A DNA stretch of 64,000 nucleotides from Microbulbifer okhotskensis (GCF_023895975.1 NZ_JALBWM010000012.1:1-64000); one strand, 5' to 3'; counted from the first letter of the stretch, positions 18,890 through 29,356 are shown. Numbers and translations are program-made. The notes: a model not told the origin generated them from the letters alone.

Positions 18890-19383
18890 GTTCGAGAAAT
18901 ACCGAGAGAAAATAGCTTCCCACTCCTCAATCAGTAACACACTATAAAGAATCAGTGTTAGCTCCCCACAAAGTGTCACGCGAGCAATCAAGTCTTTCTA
19001 AAGTGCCAACCCGCCACTTCAAGTGAGTAAAACCGAAAGTTAATACTATTCACCTCGTCAGTACCAAACTACAAGTTGCCACTCTTCCCTTCTCGCCACT
19101 CCAAATTTTCAAAAACCAGCCATAAAATTATTTTCCTATGAAATTGGATACTTATAGGACGAATTTAATGGTGTGGAGACTTTTGGATAGATTGCCCACC
19201 GCGTAAAGATCAAAAAAAAGACACAAAGATCAAAAATCAACCATTAAAATAGCCAAATCATAGACTTTACAAGCCCCCCAGTAGTTCCATATTTTCAAGT
19301 AATGCATTAAAGTCAGGTCTGACAGCTTTTAACTATTATCATAAAAAGCACTATAAGTACCTTAAGTATAAGAAGGTTCCAAT
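18890..19383. other. Intergenic region upstream of the third TonB receptor
   Basis: About 490 AT-rich bases with no credible frame. It must hold the promoter and leader of the receptor starting at 19384. The last 20 bases contain AGAAGG as ribosome binding site. I see no clear riboswitch or operator. Confidence 0.4.
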
Positions 19384-22092
19384 ATGATCAAGACCAAACT
19401 GAGCATTGCCATCGCTGCTCTGAGCACGCTCGCCAGTACTGGCGTTTTTGCCCAGGAATCCTCTGCTGGCGCAGAGGTGGAAGAGGTAATTGTTACCGGT
19501 TCACGTATCGCTCGTGACCCACTATCCACTACAGGTCCAATTACCCTAGTTGACTCAGAGACCATTGCGCGCTCTGGCGTTGGCACCATTGATGAGCTGC
19601 TAAACCAACTGCCATCCATGGGTACTACCGGTATCAACTCCAATGACAACAATGGCGGTGCCGGTTTGTCCTTTGTTGAGCTGCGCAACCTAGGCTCTGC
19701 CCGGACATTGGTTTTGGTCAACGGCCGTCGTTTCGTATCCTCAAGCTCTGGCGTCAGCTCTGCGGTGGATATGAACAATATTCCCGTGGACATGATTGAT
19801 CGTATTGAGGTTCTGACGGACGGCGCTTCCGCCGTATACGGATCTGATGCGGTTGCCGGTGTTATCAACATCGTGATGAAAGACTCCTTTGAGGGAGTAC
19901 GCATCAACGCCCGTGCCGGCGCAACCGAAGCAGGCGGTGGTGAAAATGGCGAGATTTCAATTACCTTCGGGGGAGAGAGCGAACGCGGTAAATTTATTGC
20001 GAATATCAGCCACACCAAACGTGACGAAATTACATACAACGACCGCGACTGGGCACAGCTTTATAGCTCTATGTCCCCCACCGGTAATATCTTTACTAAC
20101 TACGGTTCCTTCAGTGTTGCCGACGACGGAGAGTCTCTTACCGATTACTCGTCCTATGACATCGGCCAATATATGTGGCTCTCCGGCGCCATGGAGCGTA
20201 CCAGCCTGACAGCAAACGGTAGCTACTATGTCACTGACGACATTGAGCTTTACGGTGAGGGTTCCTATACAGTAAAAACTACCAGTCAGCAGCTGGCTGC
20301 ACAGCCCATGTACGGCGGCAACGGTCTTAATCTGACCTCTGACAATCTCTCAGATGAGGTTGCCGCCCAACTGGAAGATGCTTGGCAAGAAGCCGAAGAT
20401 TCATATCAGATTGAGCTGGCTGCTTATGAAGCCGCCTTGGCTGAGTGGGAATCACAAGGCAGTCCAGACGGTCTGGAACCAAGCGCACCCGATGCTTCTC
20501 ATGGCGAAAACTGGCAGGATGGCATCAGCGATATCCGTTTACGTCCAGTTGCCGGGGGCACCCGCGATTATGAGCAGAAAACTGAAACCTTCCGGATCCT
20601 AGGTGGTGCTCGCGGCGAATTTGCTAACGGCTTCAACTGGGATACCTTTCTGAGCTACGGGCGAAATGAAGGTGAAAATACAATCGGAAACTCCTATAAC
20701 AAAACATTGCTGCAGGAAGTTATCGATGGTGAGAGTTCTATTGCTGACGAAGATATTTCATTCCTTGGAGGTATGAGTGATGAGGTTATGGACTACGTCA
20801 GCTACACAGACCGCGAAGACAATGAATACGAGTTGGTAAACTTTGGCGCCAGCTTGGCAGGCGACATTGATGCCATACAACTGCCTGGCGGCCCTCTCGG
20901 CTTTGCTGCCGGTGTTGAGTATCGTAAAGAATCCGGTGAATTTAATCCTAGTGAAGAAACTCAAAGTGGTGATACTTTCGGCAACCAGCAGGATGCCACC
21001 TCCGGTGACTACTCAGTTACTGAGCTGTTTACCGAGTTTAACCTGCCGATTCTGGCCGGTGTTAAATACGCTGAAGAACTGTCCATGGACCTCGCTCTAC
21101 GCTACTCCGATTTCGACACGTTCGGAGGCCAGAGTACGGGTAAGCTAGGTATCGTTTACGCTCCAACAGAGAACTTCCGTTTCCGCACCAGCTACTCAAC
21201 CTCCTTCCGCGCACCAGGCATTTATGAACTTTACAGTGGCTCCTCCCAGAGCTATGAGTACTTGCTGGACCCCTGTGATACCAGCAGTTCCAATGAAAAC
21301 GGCCAAGGTACCAACTGTAGCGAAGTCAGCTCCAGCTTTACTCAAGCAGGCTCCCAAATTGCTACCAATGTCGGCGGCAATGAGGACCTGGAAGCAGAAG
21401 AGGCTCGGACATTCACCGCTGGTGTTGTTTGGACCCCATCCTTTGTTGAAGATCTGTCCATCACCGTGGACTATTACGATGTCGAAATCACTAATGCTAT
21501 CGACAGTGCAGACTTGCAGCAGATACTGGACGACTGTTACCGGGATGGTATCGCTGACGCTTGCGCTTTAGTTGAGCGTGGTGACAGCGGGCAAATTACT
21601 TACTTGGAAGGCTCACTGCTGAACATTGGTGAAATCAGAACCAAAGGTATTGATCTCGATATTGTGCAGAACCTCTACTACGATACGGGCAAGCTCGCAC
21701 TGCGCGCGCAGGCTACCCGTCTGCTCGAGTATGAGATTTACAACACTGAAACAGAGCAGACCTCCGATTACCTGGATTACGTAGGTACTAACAGCAGTGT
21801 CTACGTGAAATGGCGAGGCCTTGCCAGCGCTACTTGGTATGCAGACAGCTGGGACTTCGGTGTAGATGTACAATACTTGAGCGATGGCAAAAGCCCCTAT
21901 GTCGACGTACCTTCTCATACCTACTTAAACTTGAAGGCGGGTTGGGATGTTAACGACAAAATGCGTGTCAGCGCAGGTATTGACAATGTTGCCGACCGTG
22001 AGCCCTCTTATACTTCTGATTGGTACGATGTGAACAGCAGCTATGACTATCAGGGACGTTACGCTTGGGCTGGAGTAACTTACCAATTTTAG
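19384..22092 (+). CDS. TonB-dependent receptor with helical insertion
   Basis: 902 residues. Signal peptide cut near VFAQ, TonB-box-like EEVIVTGSRIAR (about 34-45), plug domain (about 50-165) and a barrel with typical C-terminal aromatic strand AWAGVTYQF. No STN domain. A segment at about 330-380 is rich in Glu, Ala, Trp and Tyr (for example YQIELAAYEAALAEWE) and looks helical rather than beta, so it is probably a long surface loop. Monocistronic, with its own terminator. Substrate unknown; a peptide transporter and a transglutaminase-like lipoprotein follow. Confidence 0.92.
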   Translation: MIKTKLSIAIAALSTLASTGVFAQESSAGAEVEEVIVTGSRIARDPLSTTGPITLVDSETIARSGVGTIDELLNQLPSMGTTGINSNDNNGGAGLSFVELRNLGSARTLVLVNGRRFVSSSSGVSSAVDMNNIPVDMIDRIEVLTDGASAVYGSDAVAGVINIVMKDSFEGVRINARAGATEAGGGENGEISITFGGESERGKFIANISHTKRDEITYNDRDWAQLYSSMSPTGNIFTNYGSFSVADDGESLTDYSSYDIGQYMWLSGAMERTSLTANGSYYVTDDIELYGEGSYTVKTTSQQLAAQPMYGGNGLNLTSDNLSDEVAAQLEDAWQEAEDSYQIELAAYEAALAEWESQGSPDGLEPSAPDASHGENWQDGISDIRLRPVAGGTRDYEQKTETFRILGGARGEFANGFNWDTFLSYGRNEGENTIGNSYNKTLLQEVIDGESSIADEDISFLGGMSDEVMDYVSYTDREDNEYELVNFGASLAGDIDAIQLPGGPLGFAAGVEYRKESGEFNPSEETQSGDTFGNQQDATSGDYSVTELFTEFNLPILAGVKYAEELSMDLALRYSDFDTFGGQSTGKLGIVYAPTENFRFRTSYSTSFRAPGIYELYSGSSQSYEYLLDPCDTSSSNENGQGTNCSEVSSSFTQAGSQIATNVGGNEDLEAEEARTFTAGVVWTPSFVEDLSITVDYYDVEITNAIDSADLQQILDDCYRDGIADACALVERGDSGQITYLEGSLLNIGEIRTKGIDLDIVQNLYYDTGKLALRAQATRLLEYEIYNTETEQTSDYLDYVGTNSSVYVKWRGLASATWYADSWDFGVDVQYLSDGKSPYVDVPSHTYLNLKAGWDVNDKMRVSAGIDNVADREPSYTSDWYDVNSSYDYQGRYAWAGVTYQF

Positions 22093-22114
22093 CTTAGGTA
22101 TCCAGAGACTAGAT

Positions 22115-22144
22115 GAAAAAGGGTGCCCAGAGGCACCCTTTTTC
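22115..22144. terminator. Bidirectional terminator
   Basis: GAAAAAGGGTGCC pairs with GGCACCCTTTTTC around a short loop. It has A and T runs on both sides, so it can end both the receptor (plus) and the convergent lipoprotein gene (minus). Confidence 0.9.
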
Positions 22145-22187
22145 ATAAGTAAGAAATTGCTAAATTTGTATCCCTTAAAATTATCCC

Positions 22188-23318
22188 TCACGGTTCAGTA
22201 AGAGATTCAATTTTTTGCCTGTAACTATTCTTTGCCTCCAAGCTACTTACCAGTGAAAATGCCTTCTTAAAGCTCACTCTCGAGGCCTCCATGTCAGCGA
22301 GCTTATATTGTGTTAAACCCAACAAAAAATGAAAACGATGGTCATTATCATTGGCCCGCAACGCTCGATTCAAACGCTTCTCTGCTAGTTTAAAGTCTTC
22401 ATCCTCGTATGCCTGCCGGGCTTGGTAATAGAGGTAATAAGGATTGCGTTGACGGTGATACCGCACGTATGCGGCATAGGTATCAGCCAATGCTTCTCTT
22501 TCAGTGCCTCGATAGAGCCACTCTAAATTGCTACTAGCCACAAGATTATCCGGCTTCAAGTGCAGCGCTTGGAGGTAGCTTTGCTCAGCCTCGTAGTTAT
22601 GATTAAAGCGACTGTAGAGTGCACCCAGATTTGACCAGAAGTCACTTCTCTCAGGACGTAGCTCTATCGCTTTACGCAAATATAAAAAAGCCTGCTTCTC
22701 TTCCCCTTCCCGCATCAGCTCAACACCACGATTGCTGTAGTAGAGGGCAAACGCTGTTACATCGTCCAGCTTTGTTTGCTGGTAGACTGGGTCATACACC
22801 GCCAGATTCAGGTCGACAACACGTCGCCCCTGAGGGCGCCCGGATACCATATTTACATGGCGATAAATGACAAAAGTCTCCGCTTCCTCCTGGCTCCAAA
22901 CTGGCGGAACATCCACCTCGTTAAAGTATGCCTCCGCTCCCAATTCCCTGGCCATAGCGACCATCATCAGAGTAAAGGTTAAGCAATTTCCCCGTTGCTG
23001 GTGGTAGGCATCCCTGGCAGAGAGCGTGCTATTGGCATCGTACTCAAAAAGTAGCTGCTGTTGACGCAAAGCATCTATGAGTGACTGCAGGCGGCTATCG
23101 GGCTCTTCTTCTGGGGCAATGGTTTCCAGGTATACCTCAATCTCAGCATCTAGCGCCAATAGAGCCCTATCAGGTAACTCATCAGTAGAGATTGGCCGGC
23201 TGAAAATCACCTGTCCATTCAAGACAGATTTAGTATCTGCACTTTCCAAATTGTGCTTTGGAAGCTGAGAACAGCCACAAATAGCCAGGACTAGGGCGGT
23301 AGCGAAGAGACCCTTCAC
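22188..23318 (-). CDS. Transglutaminase-like/TPR lipoprotein
   Basis: 376 residues. A lipoprotein signal ends ICGC (Cys16). The first half contains a transglutaminase-like arrangement: Cys112 in RGNCLTFT, His154 in YRHVNMV and Asp169 in VVDLNL, spaced as in SirB1/TGase-core proteins. The second half (about 190-370) carries TPR repeats (for example AFLYLRKAIELRP and AEQSYLQALHLKP). It is probably anchored in the periplasm. Whether the triad is catalytic is unknown. No partner gene is clear; a peptide transporter is divergent. Confidence 0.75.
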   Translation of the reverse strand: MKGLFATALVLAICGCSQLPKHNLESADTKSVLNGQVIFSRPISTDELPDRALLALDAEIEVYLETIAPEEEPDSRLQSLIDALRQQQLLFEYDANSTLSARDAYHQQRGNCLTFTLMMVAMARELGAEAYFNEVDVPPVWSQEEAETFVIYRHVNMVSGRPQGRRVVDLNLAVYDPVYQQTKLDDVTAFALYYSNRGVELMREGEEKQAFLYLRKAIELRPERSDFWSNLGALYSRFNHNYEAEQSYLQALHLKPDNLVASSNLEWLYRGTEREALADTYAAYVRYHRQRNPYYLYYQARQAYEDEDFKLAEKRLNRALRANDNDHRFHFLLGLTQYKLADMEASRVSFKKAFSLVSSLEAKNSYRQKIESLTEP

Positions 23319-23554
23319 GGTTATTTTCCCCTCAAAACTAAGAATGTAACAGGATTTAACTCTAATTTACCGACTAACAAAGTACCCTGTTACCATTTGA
23401 GAAAATCAAACCACTACGATTCGCCTGTTAAATAGACAGCTGGTAAACTCTGCCTGTTGTACCGGAAACTCTGGAAGCAAAGCTTGACGGCCCGGCCCCC
23501 TAAGTCGTTGCTAGCTGAGGCTCCCCAATAACTATTACAGACAGAGGAACCTCT

Positions 23555-25339
23555 ATGTCTTCTAATGTCGCGGACGCTACTACGGCGGCGGCCACTTCTG
23601 GCTCGGGCGAATTGCTTGGGCACCCCAAAGGCCTTTACATTTGTTTTGCCACAGAAATGTGGGAACGCTTTTCATTCTATGGGATGAAGTACTTGCTTCT
23701 GCTTTATCTCACAAAGTACCACCTGTTCACTGATAGTGCTGGCTACGATGTTCTCGGCGCCTACGCCGGCCTTGTTTACGCCCTCCCCTTGATCGGTGGC
23801 CTACTTGCTGACCGCTACCTCGGTATGCGCAAAGCGGTACTGTTCGGCGGAGCGCTACTTTGCCTAGGGCACTTGCTTATGGCCGTAGAAGGGCATCAAG
23901 CAATCTCCTATGCTGCCGGCTCTGTTTTGAGTGAAGCGATTACGCTGAACAACGGTACGGTAATCGCTGCCGGTACCACTCTGAGCGAAAACGTTATTAT
24001 CCAAGACGTTGTCGCTCTCAAAGTATTCTTTATGGCTTTGGCCTTGATCACCGTGGGGGTAGGCTTTCTCAAACCCAACATTTCCACCATTGTGGGTCAG
24101 CTATATCCGAAGAATGATTCCCGTCGCGATGCCGGCTTCACCATTTTCTATATGGGCATTAACGTAGGTTCCTTTATCGCCACTCTGCTATGTGGCTGGC
24201 TTGGGGAAACCTATGGATGGGGCTATGGCTTCGGTCTCGCCGGTATCGGCATGATTTTAGGTCTTATTACCTTCATTTGGGGACAGAAGTATCTGGATGG
24301 TCTGGCAGAGCCCAGCCGCCCAGAGGTACTCAAAGAAAAAGCCCTCGGCCCCATCAACAAGGAGTGGGCGGTATACCTGGGCGCCATCCTGTCACTGGGT
24401 GCAGTATGGTACCTTGTACAAAGTGAACCCGCCGTTCACCTGGCACAGAACAGCCTCCTCATCGTCGCTATTGTTGGCCTAATTTTGTTCTCAATGCTCT
24501 ACAAAGACGAGAAGAACAAGGACATACTCGCCATTGCTATAGCCGGTGTAACAGCGGCTTTGGGCCTCGTATGGGCATTTAGCGGTAACGATATTTGGCT
24601 GGGGACAATGCTGCTCTCCCTTGTTGGATTTATTGGTTATGGCTTTATTCGCCACTATAGCGAGGAGTTCTCCCGCACCGTCGTACTGATGGTTCTGATT
24701 ACCTCCACCATCGTATTTTGGGCCCTGTTCGAGCAGTCCGCCGGCTCAATGACCCTTTATGCGGACCGTGTATTGGACCGCTCCATAGGCGATGGCGAAG
24801 TTCGCGCCTCCATGTTTGGGTCTCTTAACGCCGGCTTTATTATGCTGCTAGCCATCCCCTTTGCATCCTTGTGGGTTTGGCTTGGTAAGCGCGGCTGGGA
24901 ACCCAGCACGCCAGTGAAGTTTGGCCTGGGCATTATCCAAGCTGGATTGGGCTTTGGCGCGCTGGTTCTAGGAGCTACATTCCCGACCGAGGCTGGAAAA
25001 GTCGCCATGATTTGGCTGGTGCTGGCCTACCTGCTGCACACTTCCGGTGAATTGTGCTTATCCCCTGTTGGCCTGTCTGCAGTTACCAAACTGTCTATCG
25101 GCAAGGTCGTGAGTGTTAGCATGGGTACTTGGTTCCTTGCTACCGCCCTATCTGAAACCGTCGCCACTCGTATTGGCAAGATGGCAGCGGTTCCTCAGGA
25201 TGGCGCCACAGATCTGGCTTCAACCCTGACGACCTACACCAGTCTGTACGAATACCTGATGTGGTGGGGTCTTGGCGCCGGTGCACTGATGATCATTATC
25301 TCCCCGCTCCTGAAGAAAGGTATGCGCGGTATCCGCTAA
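23555..25339 (+). CDS. POT family proton-coupled peptide transporter
   Basis: 594 residues, a 14-helix inner-membrane carrier of the PTR/POT (DtpT-like) family. The proton/peptide signature ExxER is seen as EMWERF at 34-39, followed by FYGM, and later the PTR2 segment GFTIFYMGINVGS. It imports di- and tripeptides with protons. AGAGG precedes the ATG. The gene is followed by a strong terminator. Confidence 0.93.
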   Translation: MSSNVADATTAAATSGSGELLGHPKGLYICFATEMWERFSFYGMKYLLLLYLTKYHLFTDSAGYDVLGAYAGLVYALPLIGGLLADRYLGMRKAVLFGGALLCLGHLLMAVEGHQAISYAAGSVLSEAITLNNGTVIAAGTTLSENVIIQDVVALKVFFMALALITVGVGFLKPNISTIVGQLYPKNDSRRDAGFTIFYMGINVGSFIATLLCGWLGETYGWGYGFGLAGIGMILGLITFIWGQKYLDGLAEPSRPEVLKEKALGPINKEWAVYLGAILSLGAVWYLVQSEPAVHLAQNSLLIVAIVGLILFSMLYKDEKNKDILAIAIAGVTAALGLVWAFSGNDIWLGTMLLSLVGFIGYGFIRHYSEEFSRTVVLMVLITSTIVFWALFEQSAGSMTLYADRVLDRSIGDGEVRASMFGSLNAGFIMLLAIPFASLWVWLGKRGWEPSTPVKFGLGIIQAGLGFGALVLGATFPTEAGKVAMIWLVLAYLLHTSGELCLSPVGLSAVTKLSIGKVVSVSMGTWFLATALSETVATRIGKMAAVPQDGATDLASTLTTYTSLYEYLMWWGLGAGALMIIISPLLKKGMRGIR

Positions 25340-25361
25340 TTTTAGCACTCCGCCAAATACC

Positions 25362-25392
25362 AAAAAGGCCACTGCAATGCAGTGGCCTTTTC
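25362..25392. terminator. Intrinsic terminator after POT gene
   Basis: AAAAGGCCACTGCA pairs with TGCAGTGGCCTTTT around one base, with T run; also suitable for the minus-strand gene ending at 25464. Confidence 0.9.
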
Positions 25393-25463
25393 TATTCTTG
25401 GGGCTCCTATGAGCTTTCAGCTGGAGCCTTTAAGGTCGCCGTGAGCAAACTAAATTGCACTCT

Positions 25464-26294
25464 TTAAATCAGTCCTTTTAACAATCCCAAATTTGTCCAA
25501 ATAAAGCGTACCCCAATTACGAACAGCAAAACGGCAAAACAGTGCTTAAGCATTTTGGGCGAGAGCCGATGGGCCAGATTGGCACCGAAACGGGCAAAAA
25601 AAGTACTGGTAATCACGATACCGATAAAGGCCGGCCAATAAACATAACCACTGCTCCATTCTGGTAAAAGCTTATTATTCCAACCTTGGAAGCCAAAACT
25701 CAGTGCACCCGCAATCGCAATAGGAAGGCCGCAGGCCGCTGAAGTCGCTACAGCTCGCTGCATCTGAACGCGACACCAGGACAAAAAAGGCACCGTTAGT
25801 GAGCCTCCTCCGATACCAAAAATAGCCGAGGCCCAGCCTATCAACCCACCTGCGGAGACCAGTAACGGCACACTCGGCAACTTTCCCACCCCTTCTGCCT
25901 GTTGATTATGCCGGGCACCACTGAGCCACATTCGTACGGCAATCACGATAGCAAAAACACCTAACAGTAGTTGCAACCAGGCACCAGGTAATAGCTCTGC
26001 AGTAGCACCGCCTATCCAGGAACCGATTAGAACCCCAGGAGCCATAATTCCAAAGAGCTTCCAATTCACGGCACCTTTTTTATTATGGGCGCGCACTGAA
26101 CTTATGGAAGTGATAATAATGGTTGCCAGGGAGGTTCCCACTGCCATATGGGTAAGGATTTCTGGGGATACCCCCATAGCGGTAAACACGAGGACCAACG
26201 CAGGAACAATAATCAGCCCGCCACCGACACCAAATAACCCCGCAATAGTTCCTGCGGCTGCGCCCACCAGTAAATAAATCAACAGCGTTTCCAT
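25464..26294 (-). CDS. TauE/SafE family permease
   Basis: 276 residues from the ATG at 26294 (GAGGG just upstream); a longer frame to 26315 is unlikely. About eight membrane helices, with the duplicated signature GLFGVGGGLIIVPAL near the start and AIFGIGGGSLTVPFL in the second half. The family exports sulfite or sulfonates and related anions across the inner membrane; substrate here unassigned. It follows the metallo-hydrolase gene after a strong hairpin. Confidence 0.9.
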   Translation of the reverse strand: METLLIYLLVGAAAGTIAGLFGVGGGLIIVPALVLVFTAMGVSPEILTHMAVGTSLATIIITSISSVRAHNKKGAVNWKLFGIMAPGVLIGSWIGGATAELLPGAWLQLLLGVFAIVIAVRMWLSGARHNQQAEGVGKLPSVPLLVSAGGLIGWASAIFGIGGGSLTVPFLSWCRVQMQRAVATSAACGLPIAIAGALSFGFQGWNNKLLPEWSSGYVYWPAFIGIVITSTFFARFGANLAHRLSPKMLKHCFAVLLFVIGVRFIWTNLGLLKGLI

Positions 26295-26318
26295 ATATCC
26301 CTCAATTAAAAGCAACCA

Positions 26319-26347
26319 CGGCTGGCGCTAATTTTTAGCGCCAGCCG
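26319..26347 (-). terminator. Hairpin between metallo-hydrolase and TauE genes
   Basis: A 13-bp perfect stem (arms 26319-26331 and 26335-26347) with a three-base loop. On the minus strand it is followed by TGGTTGCTTTT. Probably terminates the dapA-bamC-hydrolase transcript. Confidence 0.65.
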
Positions 26348-26384
26348 CATTTAATCAGATATAAGTTGGGGATAAAAATCGGAG

Positions 26385-27158
26385 TTAGCGGCGGCTTTCA
26401 ACCGTTAGCCAATCAAATCCATCTTGCTGACATGCAAAAATACAGCTTTGCACACACTCGGCAACTTCACCCAAGGCCTCTTTGGCCAGGGCAAGACTGT
26501 TATTTTTTTCACTGATATGGGCCACAACCAAGTGTTGCAGCTGCTCATAGCCGACTCTCTGTAGAAACCCGGCTGCCTGCTGGTTGCTCAAATGGCCATA
26601 GGCTCCACCAACCCGCCTTTTTAATGAGGGCGGATAAGGCCCTTGTGCCAACATCTGCGGGTCGTGATTAGCCTCTAAAACCAGCGCATCACAATCGCCA
26701 AAATGCGTTTCAACATGCGGGGTAATCGTTCCGAGATCGGTGAGTAATCCCAAGCTGCGACCGCGGCTACGAAATACAAATTGGGCCGATTCTCGGGCAT
26801 CGTGGGGAACTGCAACCGGGGTTACCTCAATATCTGCAACGACAAAAGGCTGATGCCCCTCGATCAGGTGCAGCTCGGGTAACTTACCGATATCCCGAGC
26901 TTTAAGGGTGCCGGGAGTCAGGTAAACCGGTAAACCATATCTTCGAGCAAGTGGCCCAACGCCAGAGAGGTGGTCACTGTGTTCGTGGGTTACCAGGACT
27001 GCTGAGATATCCGCCGGTGACATCTCCAAGCGCGCCATGCGACGCTCGGTTTCCTTGATAGTAAAACCGCAATCCACCAAAAGACAGTGGTCGCCACTGG
27101 CGACCACTGTTCCATTACCTTTGCTGCCGCTTCCCAGGGAAGCGAAGCGCAAACCCAT
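26385..27158 (-). CDS. MBL-fold metallo-hydrolase (YycJ-like)
   Basis: 257 residues. A metallo-beta-lactamase fold with the metal motif THEHSDHLSG (HxHxDH), preceded by LLVDCGF and followed by VPHDA, LLTDLGT and LEANHD, then VVAHIS. Relatives are nucleases or hydrolases of uncertain substrate. Its ATG overlaps the bamC stop by one base, and the dapA-bamC-MBL order is conserved in gammaproteobacteria (often followed by purC, absent here). Confidence 0.88.
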   Translation of the reverse strand: MGLRFASLGSGSKGNGTVVASGDHCLLVDCGFTIKETERRMARLEMSPADISAVLVTHEHSDHLSGVGPLARRYGLPVYLTPGTLKARDIGKLPELHLIEGHQPFVVADIEVTPVAVPHDARESAQFVFRSRGRSLGLLTDLGTITPHVETHFGDCDALVLEANHDPQMLAQGPYPPSLKRRVGGAYGHLSNQQAAGFLQRVGYEQLQHLVVAHISEKNNSLALAKEALGEVAECVQSCIFACQQDGFDWLTVESRR

Positions 27159-28354
27159 TAAATCAGGTTCTGCTGAATAGAGAGAAGTAACTGAGATGCT
27201 TCGTTTTTGGATAAAGGCTGTCCGCGGGTATCACGGATACGCACCTCAATTTCATCATCACTACCACCGCGAATAACGATCAGGTAACCGGGGTAAGCTT
27301 CGCTTGCCGTAGCGTCAATGCCCAGCCCTTTAATTTCTTTGAACAGCGCGGGCTCGGCACCTTTGGACAGGTCAATACCGGCGAGAATCTGCTGCAGGCT
27401 TACCTGATCGGCAGTCTCCGCCAACTCATCTTCATCGCTATTACCCCCCCAGAAGAACCAACCTCCATCATCATCTTCCCCATCAGAAGAGAGCTCCCGC
27501 TCTTCATCGTAGGTGACGTAGAAGAGACCAATGTCGGAGTCTTCACGGTGCAGGCGATAACCACCAGAATTAACCGCATGGGCGACGGTTGCCCAGGCTC
27601 GCTCCATTTCCAGGCCCATAGCGATATAAGGCTCATGACCAGCAGGCTCACGAAGCTGCACTTTCAAAGAACTATTGCCGATTGCTTGAGCAACCAGGGA
27701 GGCTGTAGAAGCGGCAGCTTCAGAAGCCAGGGCTGTGGACATCTCATCAATCATCCAGCCCTCTCGCTCAGGGCTGGAGGAGCGTTGCGGCCAGTTCACA
27801 CTGCCACCAACCGGGGCAGATGAAGACACAGATAGATGTCGCACATGAACCTCTGTGGTATCAGGCTGCACGCCAGTTTCTACCTGCAGGCGATACTTGT
27901 CTTTGCTGTCAGGGCTTTCGTTAAACGACATCCAAGCCGTTTCCATAATACCGGCGCTGGCATCTGACATTTCTACGCGCAAACCGGAAGCACGCAAAAA
28001 TTGGTGTAACTGGGGCCAAACCTCTTCTGGGGGCTGGGAAACCAGCACCCAGCGGTTGCCACCAAGTTTTTGGATTTTTACTCTATCCAGGCCGGCATTC
28101 ACTGAGATCGCTTGGGGGCGCGGCACTTCAAAATTACCTTGGGCCAGCTGCTCTCCGGCAATTTGAGGAACCTCGTAGAGTTCCTCCTGATGCTTCGCAT
28201 TCACGCCCTCTGGCATCCTTAGCGGGGGAAGGCTATCGGCATGCTGATAGTCATTACTGCGATCGCGAAAATAGCCATCGTTACCGAGCACACCGCACCC
28301 AGCCAGTGTAATACTGGAAATAAAGAGCCCGGCTCCAAGGGTCAGTTTTTTCAT
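27158..28354 (-). CDS. bamC: Outer-membrane assembly lipoprotein BamC
   Basis: 398 residues. Lipoprotein signal ends LAGC, then an unstructured N-terminal region with FRDRSNDYQ, which in BamC binds BamD. Two helix-grip domains follow, separated by a linker with an acidic, Gly/Trp-rich loop (about 290-312). Part of the BAM complex that inserts beta-barrel proteins. It lies directly after dapA. Confidence 0.92.
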   Translation of the reverse strand: MKKLTLGAGLFISSITLAGCGVLGNDGYFRDRSNDYQHADSLPPLRMPEGVNAKHQEELYEVPQIAGEQLAQGNFEVPRPQAISVNAGLDRVKIQKLGGNRWVLVSQPPEEVWPQLHQFLRASGLRVEMSDASAGIMETAWMSFNESPDSKDKYRLQVETGVQPDTTEVHVRHLSVSSSAPVGGSVNWPQRSSSPEREGWMIDEMSTALASEAAASTASLVAQAIGNSSLKVQLREPAGHEPYIAMGLEMERAWATVAHAVNSGGYRLHREDSDIGLFYVTYDEERELSSDGEDDDGGWFFWGGNSDEDELAETADQVSLQQILAGIDLSKGAEPALFKEIKGLGIDATASEAYPGYLIVIRGGSDDEIEVRIRDTRGQPLSKNEASQLLLSIQQNLI

Positions 28355-28388
28355 TAAAGCTATCCTGGTTAATTCTCAGTTCGCGGAT

Positions 28389-29264
28389 TTAGAGTACACC
28401 GGCGCTACGCAAAGCTTCGCGCACTGTCCCGTGGTGTTCAGGGGATAAACTCGTCAATGGCAGACGTATTCCGCCGTCTACACGCCCCATTTCCCGGAGA
28501 GCCCACTTCACCGGTATCGGGTTGGACTCCAAAAACAGCACTTTGTGCAATATTTGTATTCTCTGGTCAATTGCCCGGGCAGTCACAGCGTCTCCGGCCA
28601 GCGCCGCCTCACACATCTGGGCCACCGCTGCCGGTGCCACATTGGCGGTCACGCTGATATTCCCGTGCCCCCCCATCAACATAAGTTCAACTGCAGTAAA
28701 ATCATCACCGGAGTAAACAGCAAAACCTTCCGGCAGAGTATCTATTAAAACCTTGGCCCGTTCCAAGTCACCGGTTGCTTCCTTAATTCCAACAATATTG
28801 CCAACCGTCGCGAGGCGCTGCACGGTCTCAGGCCGCATATCAACAGCTGTGCGTCCCGGCACGTTGTAGAGAATCTGCGGGATAGAGACACCCTTGGCAA
28901 TAGAACGATAGTGTTGGTAAAGACCTTCCTGGGTGGGTTTATTGTAATAGGGAGTGACTAGTAAGCAGGCATCCGCTCCGCACCTGGCAGCATTCTCAGT
29001 GAGTTCAATCGCTTCAGAGGTAGAGTTGGCGCCGGTTCCAGCTATCACTGGCACCCTACCAGCCACCTGATCCACAACACGACGGATGACCTCGATATGC
29101 TCGTTGACATCGAGGGTCGCGGATTCACCGGTAGTGCCCACGGCAACCAGAGCGCGGGTGCCCTGCTCAATATGCCACTCAACAAGGTTGTGCAGACTGT
29201 CCCAGTCCAGGCTTCCATCTGCATACATTGGTGTGGCCAGAGCCACCATACTGCCGGTTAACAT
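28389..29264 (-). CDS. dapA: 4-hydroxy-tetrahydrodipicolinate synthase
   Basis: 291 residues. Class I aldolase: Schiff-base Lys161 in GIKEATGD, Tyr133 in LYNVPGRT, and Thr44-Thr45 in GTTGES. It condenses pyruvate with aspartate semialdehyde, the first committed step to diaminopimelate and lysine. First gene of dapA-bamC-MBL. Confidence 0.97.
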   Translation of the reverse strand: MLTGSMVALATPMYADGSLDWDSLHNLVEWHIEQGTRALVAVGTTGESATLDVNEHIEVIRRVVDQVAGRVPVIAGTGANSTSEAIELTENAARCGADACLLVTPYYNKPTQEGLYQHYRSIAKGVSIPQILYNVPGRTAVDMRPETVQRLATVGNIVGIKEATGDLERAKVLIDTLPEGFAVYSGDDFTAVELMLMGGHGNISVTANVAPAAVAQMCEAALAGDAVTARAIDQRIQILHKVLFLESNPIPVKWALREMGRVDGGIRLPLTSLSPEHHGTVREALRSAGVL

Positions 29265-29356
29265 CCTAACTCCTTATATTTCGTGCTCCACCCGGAATAG
29301 CACCGCCAGAGTCAGACCCATATGTTACTCAGGGCCCGGTATCTATGCCAGTGCGA

